Shown piece after piece: positions 1 to 6,690 of a stretch of 10,786 bases of DNA. Every line of letters begins with the position of its first letter. Positions within the stretch are counted from its first letter, which is position 1. Below the pieces are notes generated by a model that was given only the letters and a program-made list of their open reading frames with translations, ran no database searches and was not told where the DNA came from. Origin of the DNA: an uncultured Chloroflexota bacterium. GTDB lineage: Bacteria; Chloroflexota; Dehalococcoidia; Lucifugimonadales; CAJWER01. A program made the position numbers and the translations under genes. The stretch lies in NCBI GenBank assembly GCA_913030785.1, contig CAJWER010000086.1, positions 1-10,786 of the forward strand, in the 5' to 3' direction.

Positions 1-1
1 G

Positions 2-733
2 AGCCAGGCCGATGGTGCAGAGCCGGGCACCGGTTGCAAACGGCGGCGGCGGCGGCGGCGACGAGGGCGACGAGGCGGCTCGGGGACCAGGACCGATGTA
101 GCAACCGGCGACGGCGAGACCGCCGCGGCCGATCCGCTCAGCGCCTGGGGCGACCCCGCCGCGGCCGAGCCGCTCACCGCCGAGCAACCTGCCGGCGCAG
201 AGATTGCCAGTTCTGAAGAGGCCGGCACTGAAGACACCGACACCGACACCGAACACGCCGGCGGTGACGAGGCCTCAGATGGAGACGGTGGGGACGTTTC
301 AGAAAAACGACCTCACAGGAGACGCCGCAGACGCGGTCGCAGACGGCGACGAACTGACGAGGGGGACGCCGGAGAGGGGGCAACCGAATCACAGGCCGGG
401 ACCTCCGACCCGGCCGACAGCTCGACTCAAGTGGTCGCCGCCGTCGATCCGCTGCTGGCCTGGGGCGATCCTCAGCCGACCGAGTCCAGCACGCCAGAGA
501 CCCCAACCGATTCAGGGGGTGAGGCGGTGCTCGAAGAGGCCCGCGAAGCGGCCGTCCTGGCCGGATACGACGACTCGGACTTCGATGACGATCTCGGCGA
601 CGCCGGACAGAGATCGACCAAGGACGTCCCCACTTGGGAGGACGCGCTCTCGCAATTGCCCCGTGGTGGCGGTGGCGGTGGCGGTGGCGGTGGCTATGGC
701 GGTGGTGGCGGTGGCGGCGACCGCCGCTGGTAG
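2..733 (+). CDS. C-terminal part of an Arg/Asp/Gly-rich low-complexity protein (5' truncated)
   Basis: One frame is open from base 2 to the TAG at 731-733 and gives 243 residues; the start lies before the window. The product alternates basic and acidic blocks. An Arg tract at 38-73 (Lys then mostly Arg, including six CGG codons) is followed by an acidic Ala/Glu/Asp stretch. A second Arg tract at 305-352 is followed by another acidic stretch. Each Arg tract is followed by a near-identical motif, DPLSAWGDP (132-158) and DPLLAWGDP (446-472), so an Arg-tract plus DPLxAWGDP module seems duplicated. Near the end come a VPTWEDAL motif, a glycine run broken by one Tyr, and a terminal DRRW. Such tails occur on RNA-binding or RNA-processing proteins (RNase E/G or NYN-type nucleases), and Arg tracts followed by a W-E-x-A motif occur in other bacterial tails, by memory. 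The catalytic or folded part is not visible, so function is not assigned. The unbroken frame, the duplicated motif and the correct stop support real coding. Confidence 0.7.
   Translation, partial: SQADGAEPGTGCKRRRRRRRRGRRGGSGTRTDVATGDGETAAADPLSAWGDPAAAEPLTAEQPAGAEIASSEEAGTEDTDTDTEHAGGDEASDGDGGDVSEKRPHRRRRRRGRRRRRTDEGDAGEGATESQAGTSDPADSSTQVVAAVDPLLAWGDPQPTESSTPETPTDSGGEAVLEEAREAAVLAGYDDSDFDDDLGDAGQRSTKDVPTWEDALSQLPRGGGGGGGGGGYGGGGGGGDRRW
38..73 (+). repeat. (CGG)n arginine tract, first copy
   Basis: A trinucleotide repeat of six CGG codons (41-58) followed by CGA/GGG codons encodes an Arg-rich tract inside the truncated protein. Such tracts can change length by slippage without shifting the frame. 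A second, less regular Arg tract lies at 305-352. Confidence 0.75.
665..718 (+). repeat. GGT/GGC repeat encoding a C-terminal glycine tract
   Basis: Alternating GGT and GGC codons encode ten glycines, one Tyr (TAT at 695-697) and seven more glycines, just before the Asp-Arg-Arg-Trp terminus. The hexanucleotide periodicity (GGTGGC) suggests growth by slippage. The tract is probably a flexible or RNA-contacting tail. Confidence 0.8.
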
Positions 734-764
734 TCCTGTAAAGTAACTAGCCCGGTGGGGGCGC

Positions 765-800
765 CGGTCGCTATCGTTATCTGGAAGCGGTAAGCGACCG
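765..800. other. 8-bp inverted repeat in intergenic region
   Basis: CGGTCGCT at 765-772 is an exact reverse complement of AGCGACCG at 793-800, with a 20-base spacer. It lies between the stop of the truncated low-complexity gene (733) and the methyltransferase remnant (from 820). There is no T-run after it, so it is not a canonical intrinsic terminator. It could be an operator, a processing stem or a degenerate terminator; the function is inferred only from position. Confidence 0.4.
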
Positions 801-819
801 AGGCGATCGGCTCCCTCAT

Positions 820-1865
820 ATGGGCGAACCTCGAATGTCAAAGTCTCAGTCGAGTGAAGAAATGGCTATGAAGCCCCGAGAGCGTGTCCTTGCTGCGCTC
901 GCCGGTTGCCCCGTCGACAGACCCCCGGTCTCGAACCCCGCTACTGTAGCCACTGTTGAGCTTATGGATCTGGCTGGCGCGCCGTTCCCCATGGCGTGCG
1001 AAACCCCAATCTCGCTGCCGAATTAGCCGCCACTGGCCATACCGAACTAGGTTTTGATTCGGTCACGCCCTATTTCAGTATCGTTCAGGAGTCCTCTGGC
1101 CTTGGATGTGAAATTCAGTGGGAGACCAAGGACAACTGGCCGACCGTGAGTATGACCCGACCACTTTGGTGTGAACCGGTTGACGTCAACCTACCTACCG
1201 GCTTTTTGGAGCACCCCGATAGCAGTGTCGTGCCGCGGTCAATCGAGATACTCCGCGGGGAGTTCCACGACGAAGTAGCTAGCGTAGGAAAGGTAGTCGG
1301 GTTATCGCCGCTCGCCTATCAGCTCTTCGGGGGGGAACGATTCCTGAGGATGACACTGGACGAGCCCGATATGGCTGCGCGCTGCCTCGATCGGCTAAAG
1401 GAGATAGCGATCACATTTGGACTCGCCCAGATAGCGGCCGGGACGGACGCGCTGACCGTAGCGGAGGGGGTCATCGGCGATCTATGCAGTGGCGAGTACT
1501 ACCGTTGATTTCTGCTGGAGCTGCATCAAGAGATGGCTGAGCGCCTTGACGTGACCCTGATCCTGCATATCTGCGGCGACAGCATAGATCGGATGGACTA
1601 TGTAGATACGAAAGGCGCCGCTATTTTCCATTTCGATTCGAAGAGCGTCCCGGAGCAGGCCAAGGCTATTGTGGGGGACCGCATCGGGCTGGTGGGCAAC
1701 ATCGACAACGAGCAGACGATGTATGCCAGGGGGCCAGAGGTCGTCCGTAGTGAGGTTCGGGCTTGTCTGGATGCGGGCATCGACATGATTGCACCCGGGT
1801 ACGCTATACCCCAGGCGACGAGGCTTGAGAACCTGGTCGAGATCTCCAGGGCGGGTGAGGGGTGA
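820..1865 (+). pseudogene. Broken MtaA/UroD-family methylcobamide methyltransferase
   Basis: Three fragments together match one UroD-superfamily protein of about 345 residues, the usual length of MtaA/MtbA-type enzymes, which move methyl groups from a corrinoid protein at a zinc site. Fragment 1 (820-1026, frame 1) holds the N-terminal RERVLAAL..CPVDRPP signature and then GAPFP. Fragment 2 (from about 996, frame 3) resumes with NLAAELAATGH and LGFDSVTPYFS, as the family does. A frameshift, most simply one lost base, is therefore needed near 985-1005. In the same frame a TGA at 1506-1508 interrupts a CSGEYYR-x-FLLELHQ segment, after which frame 3 continues to the TGA at 1863-1865. Two ligands of the H-x-C-x(n)-C zinc site are present (HIC at 1566-1574). 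The expected third, a Cys in the PGC-x-I-x-P motif about 76 residues later, reads Tyr (TAC, 1800-1802). Family proteins usually begin near the ATG at 868, which may be the original start; no strong Shine-Dalgarno is seen. Sequencing error could explain single lesions but less easily all three. Confidence 0.8.
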
Positions 1866-1887
1866 TCTCGTGAGAGAGCCGAGCAGC

Positions 1888-3123
1888 CTACTCCGATTTG
1901 GTCGGCATCTCGACCTCGGTACCACCGAATCGGGCTAACGCTAGCAGGACCGTCGGGAAGATGAGAGTGACACCCCCGTAGACGAATGCGCTGTGGATGC
2001 CGTACTTGTCCGAGATCAGACCCGCTACGAAGGGCGAGAAGGTGCCGAGGAATCCGGCGCCGTATATGAGTGAAACGACCGTCGATTGAGCCACGCCGCG
2101 GGCTGCATCCAGGGCCGCAGCAACGAATATGTGGTGTAGTGAAAAGGAGAAGGCTCCCCGGACCAGGACCGCCAGGAATAGCTGAATGCCTGGCTTAGCG
2201 ACTGCGAGGGCGAAGGCCGACAGCATCACGAGGCCCGTTCCGGTTACCAGGACCGGCTTGCGTCCTATCCTGTCGGACAGGATGCCCATTATCGGCTGCG
2301 AGACGATTCCTGCTACCTGCGCTAGCGAGAGGAATAGTGCGACGGTGGTGACCGAGTACTCCAGGTTCTCTCTCATATATAGAGATAGGAATCCGCCAAC
2401 TCCGCCCTCTCCGATGCTTCGCAAGGCAGTAGCAACGATCAGAAGCAGCAGCACTCGATTTCGCATCAGATTTGCTAGCGACGCGAAGTAGCCCTGGCTG
2501 GACGACGTTGCATCTTCCACCACGCCCTTTCTAGAGGGCATCAGGAGCCACACGGCCGCAGCCACGAGCAAGGCCGGGCCCAAGCTTATCTTCAGGACGT
2601 CTCGCCACATCATGAATGTAAGCAGGCCAGCAACGGCTGGCGCCCCCAGGACTTCACCTATGTTCGCGCCCATTCCGTGGAGAGAGACCGCGAATCCACG
2701 GCGATCGGGGAAACGTCTCGACAGCTCACCCAGAGCCGGGGGGTGGAATAGAGACGGTCCAATACCCGCAAGGAACATCACGACAAGCATCGTTTTGTAG
2801 TTGGGAGCGATGCCCAAAAGGTAGAATGCCCCGCCCATCAGCGACATTGCCACCGCCAGCATCATGCCAGCTCGGTTGCTGAACCTGTCACCGAGGTAGC
2901 CTGCGACCATAGTGGAGGTCCACCAGGCCACGGAGCTGGAAGTGGCGAGTGAGCCGAATTGAGCGCGGTTCAGGCCCAGGCTGATCTTGATCTCGGGCAT
3001 GATGAGAGACCCTTGGCCCGAGTTATACAGGTGTTTGATGGCGTGCGCCACGAAGATCGTGGCTGCGATCTTGTTGCGTCCGCGGGTCGTGTCTGCGCCG
3101 GGGTCCAGTTTGGGCATAGTCAC
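1888..3123 (-). CDS. MFS transporter, fosmidomycin-resistance (Fsr)-like
   Basis: A 411-residue integral membrane protein of the major facilitator superfamily, predicted to move a small solute or drug across the inner membrane with ion coupling. The N-half motif A loop is GYLGDRFSNR (residues 75-84) and its C-half counterpart is GILSDRIGRKP (280-290), the expected duplication in a 12-helix carrier. The stretch from FHPPALGELSRRFPDRRG (126-143) to SLHGMGANIGEVLG (147-160) resembles the Fsr branch (HPxA, then G-x-N-x-G). A hydrophilic central loop lies near 196-222. The open frame begins at GTG (3123-3121), with an ATG two codons on (3117-3115) that is just as plausible; no clear Shine-Dalgarno picks between them. 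A promoter candidate lies upstream at 3227-3254. The gene converges on the methyltransferase remnant with a 22-bp gap and diverges from the permease genes. The substrate cannot be read from sequence; efflux of a toxic compound is the family precedent. Confidence 0.85.
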   Translation of the reverse strand: MTMPKLDPGADTTRGRNKIAATIFVAHAIKHLYNSGQGSLIMPEIKISLGLNRAQFGSLATSSSVAWWTSTMVAGYLGDRFSNRAGMMLAVAMSLMGGAFYLLGIAPNYKTMLVVMFLAGIGPSLFHPPALGELSRRFPDRRGFAVSLHGMGANIGEVLGAPAVAGLLTFMMWRDVLKISLGPALLVAAAVWLLMPSRKGVVEDATSSSQGYFASLANLMRNRVLLLLIVATALRSIGEGGVGGFLSLYMRENLEYSVTTVALFLSLAQVAGIVSQPIMGILSDRIGRKPVLVTGTGLVMLSAFALAVAKPGIQLFLAVLVRGAFSFSLHHIFVAAALDAARGVAQSTVVSLIYGAGFLGTFSPFVAGLISDKYGIHSAFVYGGVTLIFPTVLLALARFGGTEVEMPTKSE

Positions 3124-3226
3124 TACACCGGCCGGGACGAGCGAGGACCCGGGCAGTGGGGCGTGCGTTCGAGTAGCGTTGTTCCGTTGCGGTCCGTTCG
3201 TGCACTAATTGGCGTCATGGCGCGAC

Positions 3227-3254
3227 ATTGTACATGATATTGACCGGTTGCCAA
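3227..3254 (-). promoter_or_regulatory. Sigma-70-like promoter for the MFS gene
   Basis: On the minus strand a TTGGCA -35 (plus positions 3249-3254) and a TACAAT -10 (3227-3232) are separated by 16 bases. Each box matches the consensus at five of six positions. Transcription would start near 3220 and leave a leader of about 97 bases before the GTG at 3123. An imperfect dyad, ATTGGC (3208-3213) with GCCAAT (3250-3255), brackets the -10 box and overlaps the -35 box, so it could be an operator. The promoter call rests on pattern only. Confidence 0.5.
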
Positions 3255-3279
3255 TAGGGGAGTTGAGACGAGCGATAGC

Positions 3280-3285
3280 TATAGT
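3280..3285 (+). promoter_or_regulatory. Possible -10 element before permease 1
   Basis: TATAGT lies 24 bases upstream of the ATG at 3309, in the region diverging from the MFS gene. No convincing -35 stands at 16-18 bases upstream (the sequence there is GGGGAG-like), and no strong Shine-Dalgarno precedes the ATG. If used, the leader would be very short. This is a weak call. Confidence 0.2.
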
Positions 3286-3308
3286 TTCCCGTGGTAAACT
3301 ATTGCGCC

Positions 3309-4418
3309 ATGACAACTTTCATCATCCGGCGCTTGCTTTTGGCAGTGCTCACCATCTGGGCACTTTCCGTCCTCTCATTCTTCATCATCCAGCTACCGCC
3401 CGGCGACTATGTAGACACGTATGTCATCGAGCTTCTGTTGGGTGGGCAGGAAGGGGGCGCCATCACCCCTGCGATGGAGGCTTTCGAGGAGGTGCTGAGA
3501 GTACTGTACGGCCTGGATAAGCCTGTCTATGTCCAGTACTCCAAGTGGGTATGGAAGATCCTCCACGGAGATTTTGGACAGTCGCTGGAGTTCCAAAAAC
3601 CCGTAATAGAGGTAATCTCCGAACGACTTTTGATGACCATTATTCTGGCGGGAACGACGGCCCTGTTTGCCTGGGGATTCTCCATTCCAATCGGGATATA
3701 CTCGGCTGTTCGTCAGCACAGCGTGGAGGACTACACGCTCACATTCATAGGCTTCATGGGGCTGGCGGTGCCCGACTTCTTGCTTGCCCTATGGATGCTG
3801 TGGGTCATATTCGTCTACTTCCCGGATATCGGTATCGGTGGGCTGTTTTCTCCCGAGTACATCGAGGTGCCGTGGAGTTTCGGGCGCGTTCTCGACCTGA
3901 TCTCACACGTGTGGATCGCCGCGTTCGTAGTAGGGACGGCTGGTACTGCCGCCCTGATACGTGTGATGCGCGCCAACCTGCTGGACGAGCTGAACAAGCC
4001 CTACGTCGTGACAGCCCGTGCGAAGGGGATGCCGGACTGGAAGCTGATCCTGAAGTACCCGGTGCGGCTAGCTCTGAACCCACTGGTTAGCACTCTAGGC
4101 TATCTTTTGCCCGTGCTGATGTCGGGGAGCGTGATCGTGTCGGTTGTGCTGAGCCTGCCGACCGAGGGTCCCCCGTTGCTGAAGGCGTTGCTTGCGGAGG
4201 ACCTGTTCGTATCTACTGCTATCGTCCTGCTTCTTGGCACGCTGACCGTAATAGGAACGTTATTTTCGGACATATTGCTTGGCATCCTCGACCCTCGAAT
4301 TAGGATTGGATACCCTGGTATTCGGCGTCAGCCTGCTATCGTGGCGTGGAGTGGCTATGGGCGACCGGATAGCCAAAGCCTTTGCGTACCCCGACCAGAG
4401 GTGTATAGGATTGCGTAG
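3309..4418 (+). CDS. DppB/OppB-type ABC transporter permease (copy 1)
   Basis: An inner-membrane permease of the peptide/nickel class (binding-protein-dependent transport family), 369 residues from the ATG at 3309. The frame is open back to GTG at 3291, but the ATG start aligns with copy 2 (MTTFIIRR against MLTFILRR). Helix 1 spans about residues 9-29, a periplasmic loop with YGLDKPVYVQYSKW follows, and helices lie near 107-132, 144-171, 200-217, 257-282 and 300-326. The ATPase-contacting EAA-type loop is at 222-262 (YVVTARAKG, then KYPVRLALNP). It is about 85% identical by eye to the next gene over the region after residue 66. The family normally ends soon after DPRIR (residue 332 here), yet this copy continues for about 37 residues of non-family sequence, suggesting a lost stop or small frameshift. 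No DppC, DppD/F or solute-binding gene is nearby, so the partner complex must be encoded elsewhere. The substrate is unknown: oligopeptide, nickel or another small solute. Confidence 0.85.
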   Translation: MTTFIIRRLLLAVLTIWALSVLSFFIIQLPPGDYVDTYVIELLLGGQEGGAITPAMEAFEEVLRVLYGLDKPVYVQYSKWVWKILHGDFGQSLEFQKPVIEVISERLLMTIILAGTTALFAWGFSIPIGIYSAVRQHSVEDYTLTFIGFMGLAVPDFLLALWMLWVIFVYFPDIGIGGLFSPEYIEVPWSFGRVLDLISHVWIAAFVVGTAGTAALIRVMRANLLDELNKPYVVTARAKGMPDWKLILKYPVRLALNPLVSTLGYLLPVLMSGSVIVSVVLSLPTEGPPLLKALLAEDLFVSTAIVLLLGTLTVIGTLFSDILLGILDPRIRIGYPGIRRQPAIVAWSGYGRPDSQSLCVPRPEVYRIA

Positions 4419-4434
4419 CCGATGTCGACTCCGG
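4298..4434 (+). other. Coding-like second frame under the tail of permease 1
   Basis: After the conserved DPRIR end, frame 1 reads as a plausible protein (LDTLVFGVSLLSWRGVAMG, then DRIAKAFAYPDQR) from about 4306 to a TGA near 4434. Its third codon positions look more GC-rich by eye than those of the annotated frame. This fits a frameshift or a gene remnant at the junction between the two permeases. No family was recognised, and the call is an inference from codon look only. Confidence 0.25.
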
Positions 4435-4516
4435 TGAAGGGTTGCGCTAAGTGGTATCATGGCGCGCGAGTGTAGTTGGTGTTCACAGGGCGGTTTCGTC
4501 ATGAAGCGCCACTGAA

Positions 4517-4524
4517 AAGGAGAG
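4517..4524 (+). promoter_or_regulatory. Shine-Dalgarno site of permease 2
   Basis: AAGGAGAG sits with its AGGAG core at 4518-4522, eight bases before the ATG at 4531. This strong site fixes the start of copy 2; copy 1 has no equivalent. The rest of the 112-bp gap after copy 1 shows no convincing promoter or terminator. Confidence 0.8.
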
Positions 4525-4530
4525 CCCCTC

Positions 4531-5544
4531 ATGCTAACCTTCATCCTTCGCCGTGCGCTCCTGTCGATACTCACCATCTGGGCTCTATCGGTCCTCTCTT
4601 TCATCATCATTCAACTGCCGCCCGGTGACTACGTGGACACCTACATCATCGAGCTCATGACCGGCGGGTACGAGAGCGGCGATAGCGGTGGCGGTGTGAC
4701 AGATGCTCTTGAGAAAACGTTGAGAGCACAGTACGGCCTGGACAAGCCCATGTATGTCCAGTATTCCAAGTGGGCATGGCGTGTGCTACATGGCGATTTC
4801 GGTCAGTCACTGGAGTTTGAAAAGCCCGTGGCGGAAATTGTCAGAGAGCGTCTCATGATGACGATTATCCTGGCGGGTACGACGGCGCTTTTTGCCTGGG
4901 GCATTTCGATCCCCGTCGGCATTTATTCTGCGGTTCGGCAGCACAGCATCGAGGACTACACGATCACATTCATTGGCTTCATGGGGCTTGCCGTGCCAGA
5001 TTTCCTACTTGCCCTTTGGCTGCTCTGGATCACATTCGTGTACTTTCCTGATCTCGGCATTGGCGGGTTGTTCTCTCCAGAGTACGTCAACGCGCCGTGG
5101 AGTGTCGATCGGTTCATAGACTTCATATCGCATCTGTGGATAGCGGCATTCGTGGTGGGGACAGCGGGCACTGCGGCACTCATTCGCGTGATGCGGGCCA
5201 ATTTGCTCGACGAGTTGAACAAGCCCTATGTCGTTACGGCGCGAGCCAAAGGCCTGCCAGAGTGGAAGCTGATCCTCAAGTATCCAGTGCGGTTAGCGCT
5301 GAATCCACTTGTGAGCACGCTGGGATACCTGCTGCCCGTACTCATGTCCGGCAGCGTAATCGTCTCGGTGGTGCTGGGCCTGCCGACGGAGGGCCCGCTG
5401 CTGTTGCGGGCGCTGCTGGCGGAGGACTTGTTCGTCTCGGCGGCAATCGTGATGCTTCTAGGCACGTTGACCGTCATAGGCACGCTGCTCTCGGACATCT
5501 TATTGGGGATTTTGGACCCGCGGATCAGGGTGAACACGTCCTGA
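4531..5544 (+). CDS. DppB/OppB-type ABC transporter permease (copy 2)
   Basis: A 337-residue inner-membrane permease and tandem paralog of the preceding gene, ending as the family normally does, a few residues after DPRIR. Helix 1 spans about 9-29 and is followed by LPPGDYVDTY, as in copy 1. The EAA-type loop (about 223-263) carries YVVTARAKG and KYPVRLALNPL and would dock on an ATPase. Most differences from copy 1 lie in the periplasmic segment after helix 1 (residues 41-68, with an extra Gly/Ser stretch) and around PEYVNAPWSVDRFIDF (183-198). Those regions would face the binding protein or partner. Codons differ widely between the copies while protein sequence is kept, so both have been under selection since an old duplication. 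The start is fixed by the Shine-Dalgarno at 4517-4524. The gene converges on the glycosyltransferase-like gene. Homodimer or copy 1/copy 2 heterodimer assembly is possible but unproven. Confidence 0.9.
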   Translation: MLTFILRRALLSILTIWALSVLSFIIIQLPPGDYVDTYIIELMTGGYESGDSGGGVTDALEKTLRAQYGLDKPMYVQYSKWAWRVLHGDFGQSLEFEKPVAEIVRERLMMTIILAGTTALFAWGISIPVGIYSAVRQHSIEDYTITFIGFMGLAVPDFLLALWLLWITFVYFPDLGIGGLFSPEYVNAPWSVDRFIDFISHLWIAAFVVGTAGTAALIRVMRANLLDELNKPYVVTARAKGLPEWKLILKYPVRLALNPLVSTLGYLLPVLMSGSVIVSVVLGLPTEGPLLLRALLAEDLFVSAAIVMLLGTLTVIGTLLSDILLGILDPRIRVNTS

Positions 5545-5566
5545 TTGCGCCTGGGGCGGGCCTTCG

Positions 5567-5586
5567 CCACGCTAGGGGTCGCGTGG
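5567..5586. terminator. Hairpin between convergent genes
   Basis: CCACGC (5567-5572) and GCGTGG (5581-5586) form a perfect 6-bp stem with an 8-base loop in the 42-bp gap between permease 2 and the minus-strand gene. The position suits a bidirectional terminator, but neither side has a T-run, so it would be weak or factor-dependent. Confidence 0.4.
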
Positions 5587-6675
5587 TTAGAGGTCGTCTC
5601 GGGTGACTAGATCCATCACCCGACGGGTTGCGTGGCCATCGACGTTTATAGCGGCCTTCAGGGTAGAGGCACCGGCCACAATGCCGCTCTGTAGAAGTTG
5701 CCTCAGCGTGTCGGGCGTCTGAACTTCTGTGCTGCCCCCCATGACGCAGAGTGGAATGCCACCGGCGGCTTCTCGAACCTCGGGGAAGTCATCGGGGTGC
5801 GTGATGCTGATAGTTGGAATGCCGAGCAGGGCGGATTTCAATCCCATTGTCGAGTATTGGCTAATACACACGTCTGCGACTGACAGGAGCCGGTGACTGT
5901 CGATCCCCGGCTCGATCATGCGACCTGCCGCCCTCTCCCTTAAGGTCCTGTAGTCCTGGGTATCACGTGGATGGCGTGCCAAGATTAGTCGATCTTTTGG
6001 ACCGAGGCTGTCCAGTACCCACTCCAGGGCCTCGTACGGATTCCTGGCCGTGTTGGAATCTGCGGTCTGGCCGAAGAATAAAACCGCACGGTACCCGTTG
6101 ATGCCTAGCTCGGTGCGCAACTTGCTGGACCGCGGCGTCTCGGCGTCGGCGTACTTGTCCAACCCGGGGTGGCCGGTGATGGCGATCCTGTCCGATGGGG
6201 CGCCAGCTGCGGCCATTGCTGTGGCTGTGATACCGTCGAGGGTGGCCCATGTCGACGGGGCTGGGGTGCCTGGCACGCGGCGCCACACGCCCCACGACTC
6301 CACGATCTGCACCGTCCGGATCGAGGCGCCGACCCCGGCGACGACGAACGCCTCCTCAATGGCCGGGCCCGACAGGTTTTCGGAGGCAGAGCATCCGACG
6401 AGGACCCGGTCGGGAGCGAAGGAGTCCACGAGGCCTGAGGCATAGTGTCCGGGAACGTCGGTCACCCCATGTCCGGAATCACTGTCGAAGAACTCGACGA
6501 ATTCGGTCCCGGCCCGCTCGAATATTGCATCCGAGCCGCCCAGTGATTTGTTTTCGGGTGCGTCGTTCGAAACGCCAATGAGCAAGACCTCGTGGCCCGC
6601 TGATCGGAGGCTGTCGACGACGGGTCCGACGGCCTCAGCGGCCCCGGGATGTCTGGCAGTCGCAAGGACTCTCAT
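5587..6675 (-). CDS. GT-B-like glycosyltransferase or epimerase-fold protein
   Basis: A 362-residue soluble protein. The frame is open further upstream to 6864, but the ATG at 6675 is preceded at 9 bases by GAGGAG and starts a classical Rossmann strand (MRVLATARHPGAAEAV), so it is preferred. The N-terminal domain ends in VLVGCSASENLSGP (91-104). The second domain starts near AITGHPGLDKYAD (165-177) and holds a strand-turn VLFFGQTADSN (198-208), then LILARHPRDTQDY (230-242). SVADVCISQYSTMGLKSALLGIP (265-287) resembles the nucleotide-sugar or CDP-alcohol site of GT-B enzymes and of the related UDP-GlcNAc 2-epimerase and CDP-glycerol glycerophosphotransferase families. It probably makes a cell-surface or secondary-metabolite glycan, but donor and acceptor are not readable. 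It stands alone on the minus strand, converging on permease 2 and diverging from the DUF1800 operon. A promoter candidate is at 6914-6942. Confidence 0.7.
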   Translation of the reverse strand: MRVLATARHPGAAEAVGPVVDSLRSAGHEVLLIGVSNDAPENKSLGGSDAIFERAGTEFVEFFDSDSGHGVTDVPGHYASGLVDSFAPDRVLVGCSASENLSGPAIEEAFVVAGVGASIRTVQIVESWGVWRRVPGTPAPSTWATLDGITATAMAAAGAPSDRIAITGHPGLDKYADAETPRSSKLRTELGINGYRAVLFFGQTADSNTARNPYEALEWVLDSLGPKDRLILARHPRDTQDYRTLRERAAGRMIEPGIDSHRLLSVADVCISQYSTMGLKSALLGIPTISITHPDDFPEVREAAGGIPLCVMGGSTEVQTPDTLRQLLQSGIVAGASTLKAAINVDGHATRRVMDLVTRDDL

Positions 6676-6684
6676 CTGGTGTGT

Positions 6685-6690
6685 CTCCTC
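6685..6690 (-). promoter_or_regulatory. Shine-Dalgarno site deciding the GT-B-like start
   Basis: GAGGAG on the minus strand lies nine bases before the ATG at 6675-6673. It rules out the upstream in-frame start at 6864, whose extra 63 residues look like non-coding sequence. Confidence 0.8.

Noticed and set aside
38..73. CGG repeat and GGTGGC repeat as CRISPR or satellite DNA
   Set aside because: Units are 3 or 6 bases, there are no spacers, and both are in frame within an open coding sequence.
1506..1508. In-frame TGA read as selenocysteine
   Set aside because: The position is not a catalytic or ligand site of the family. No obvious bSECIS-like hairpin follows it, and the gene has two other lesions, so a nonsense change is simpler.
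4260..4610. Minus-strand open frame across the permease junction
   Set aside because: It overlaps the ends of both permeases antisense, has no ribosome site and has a composition typical of a shadow frame.
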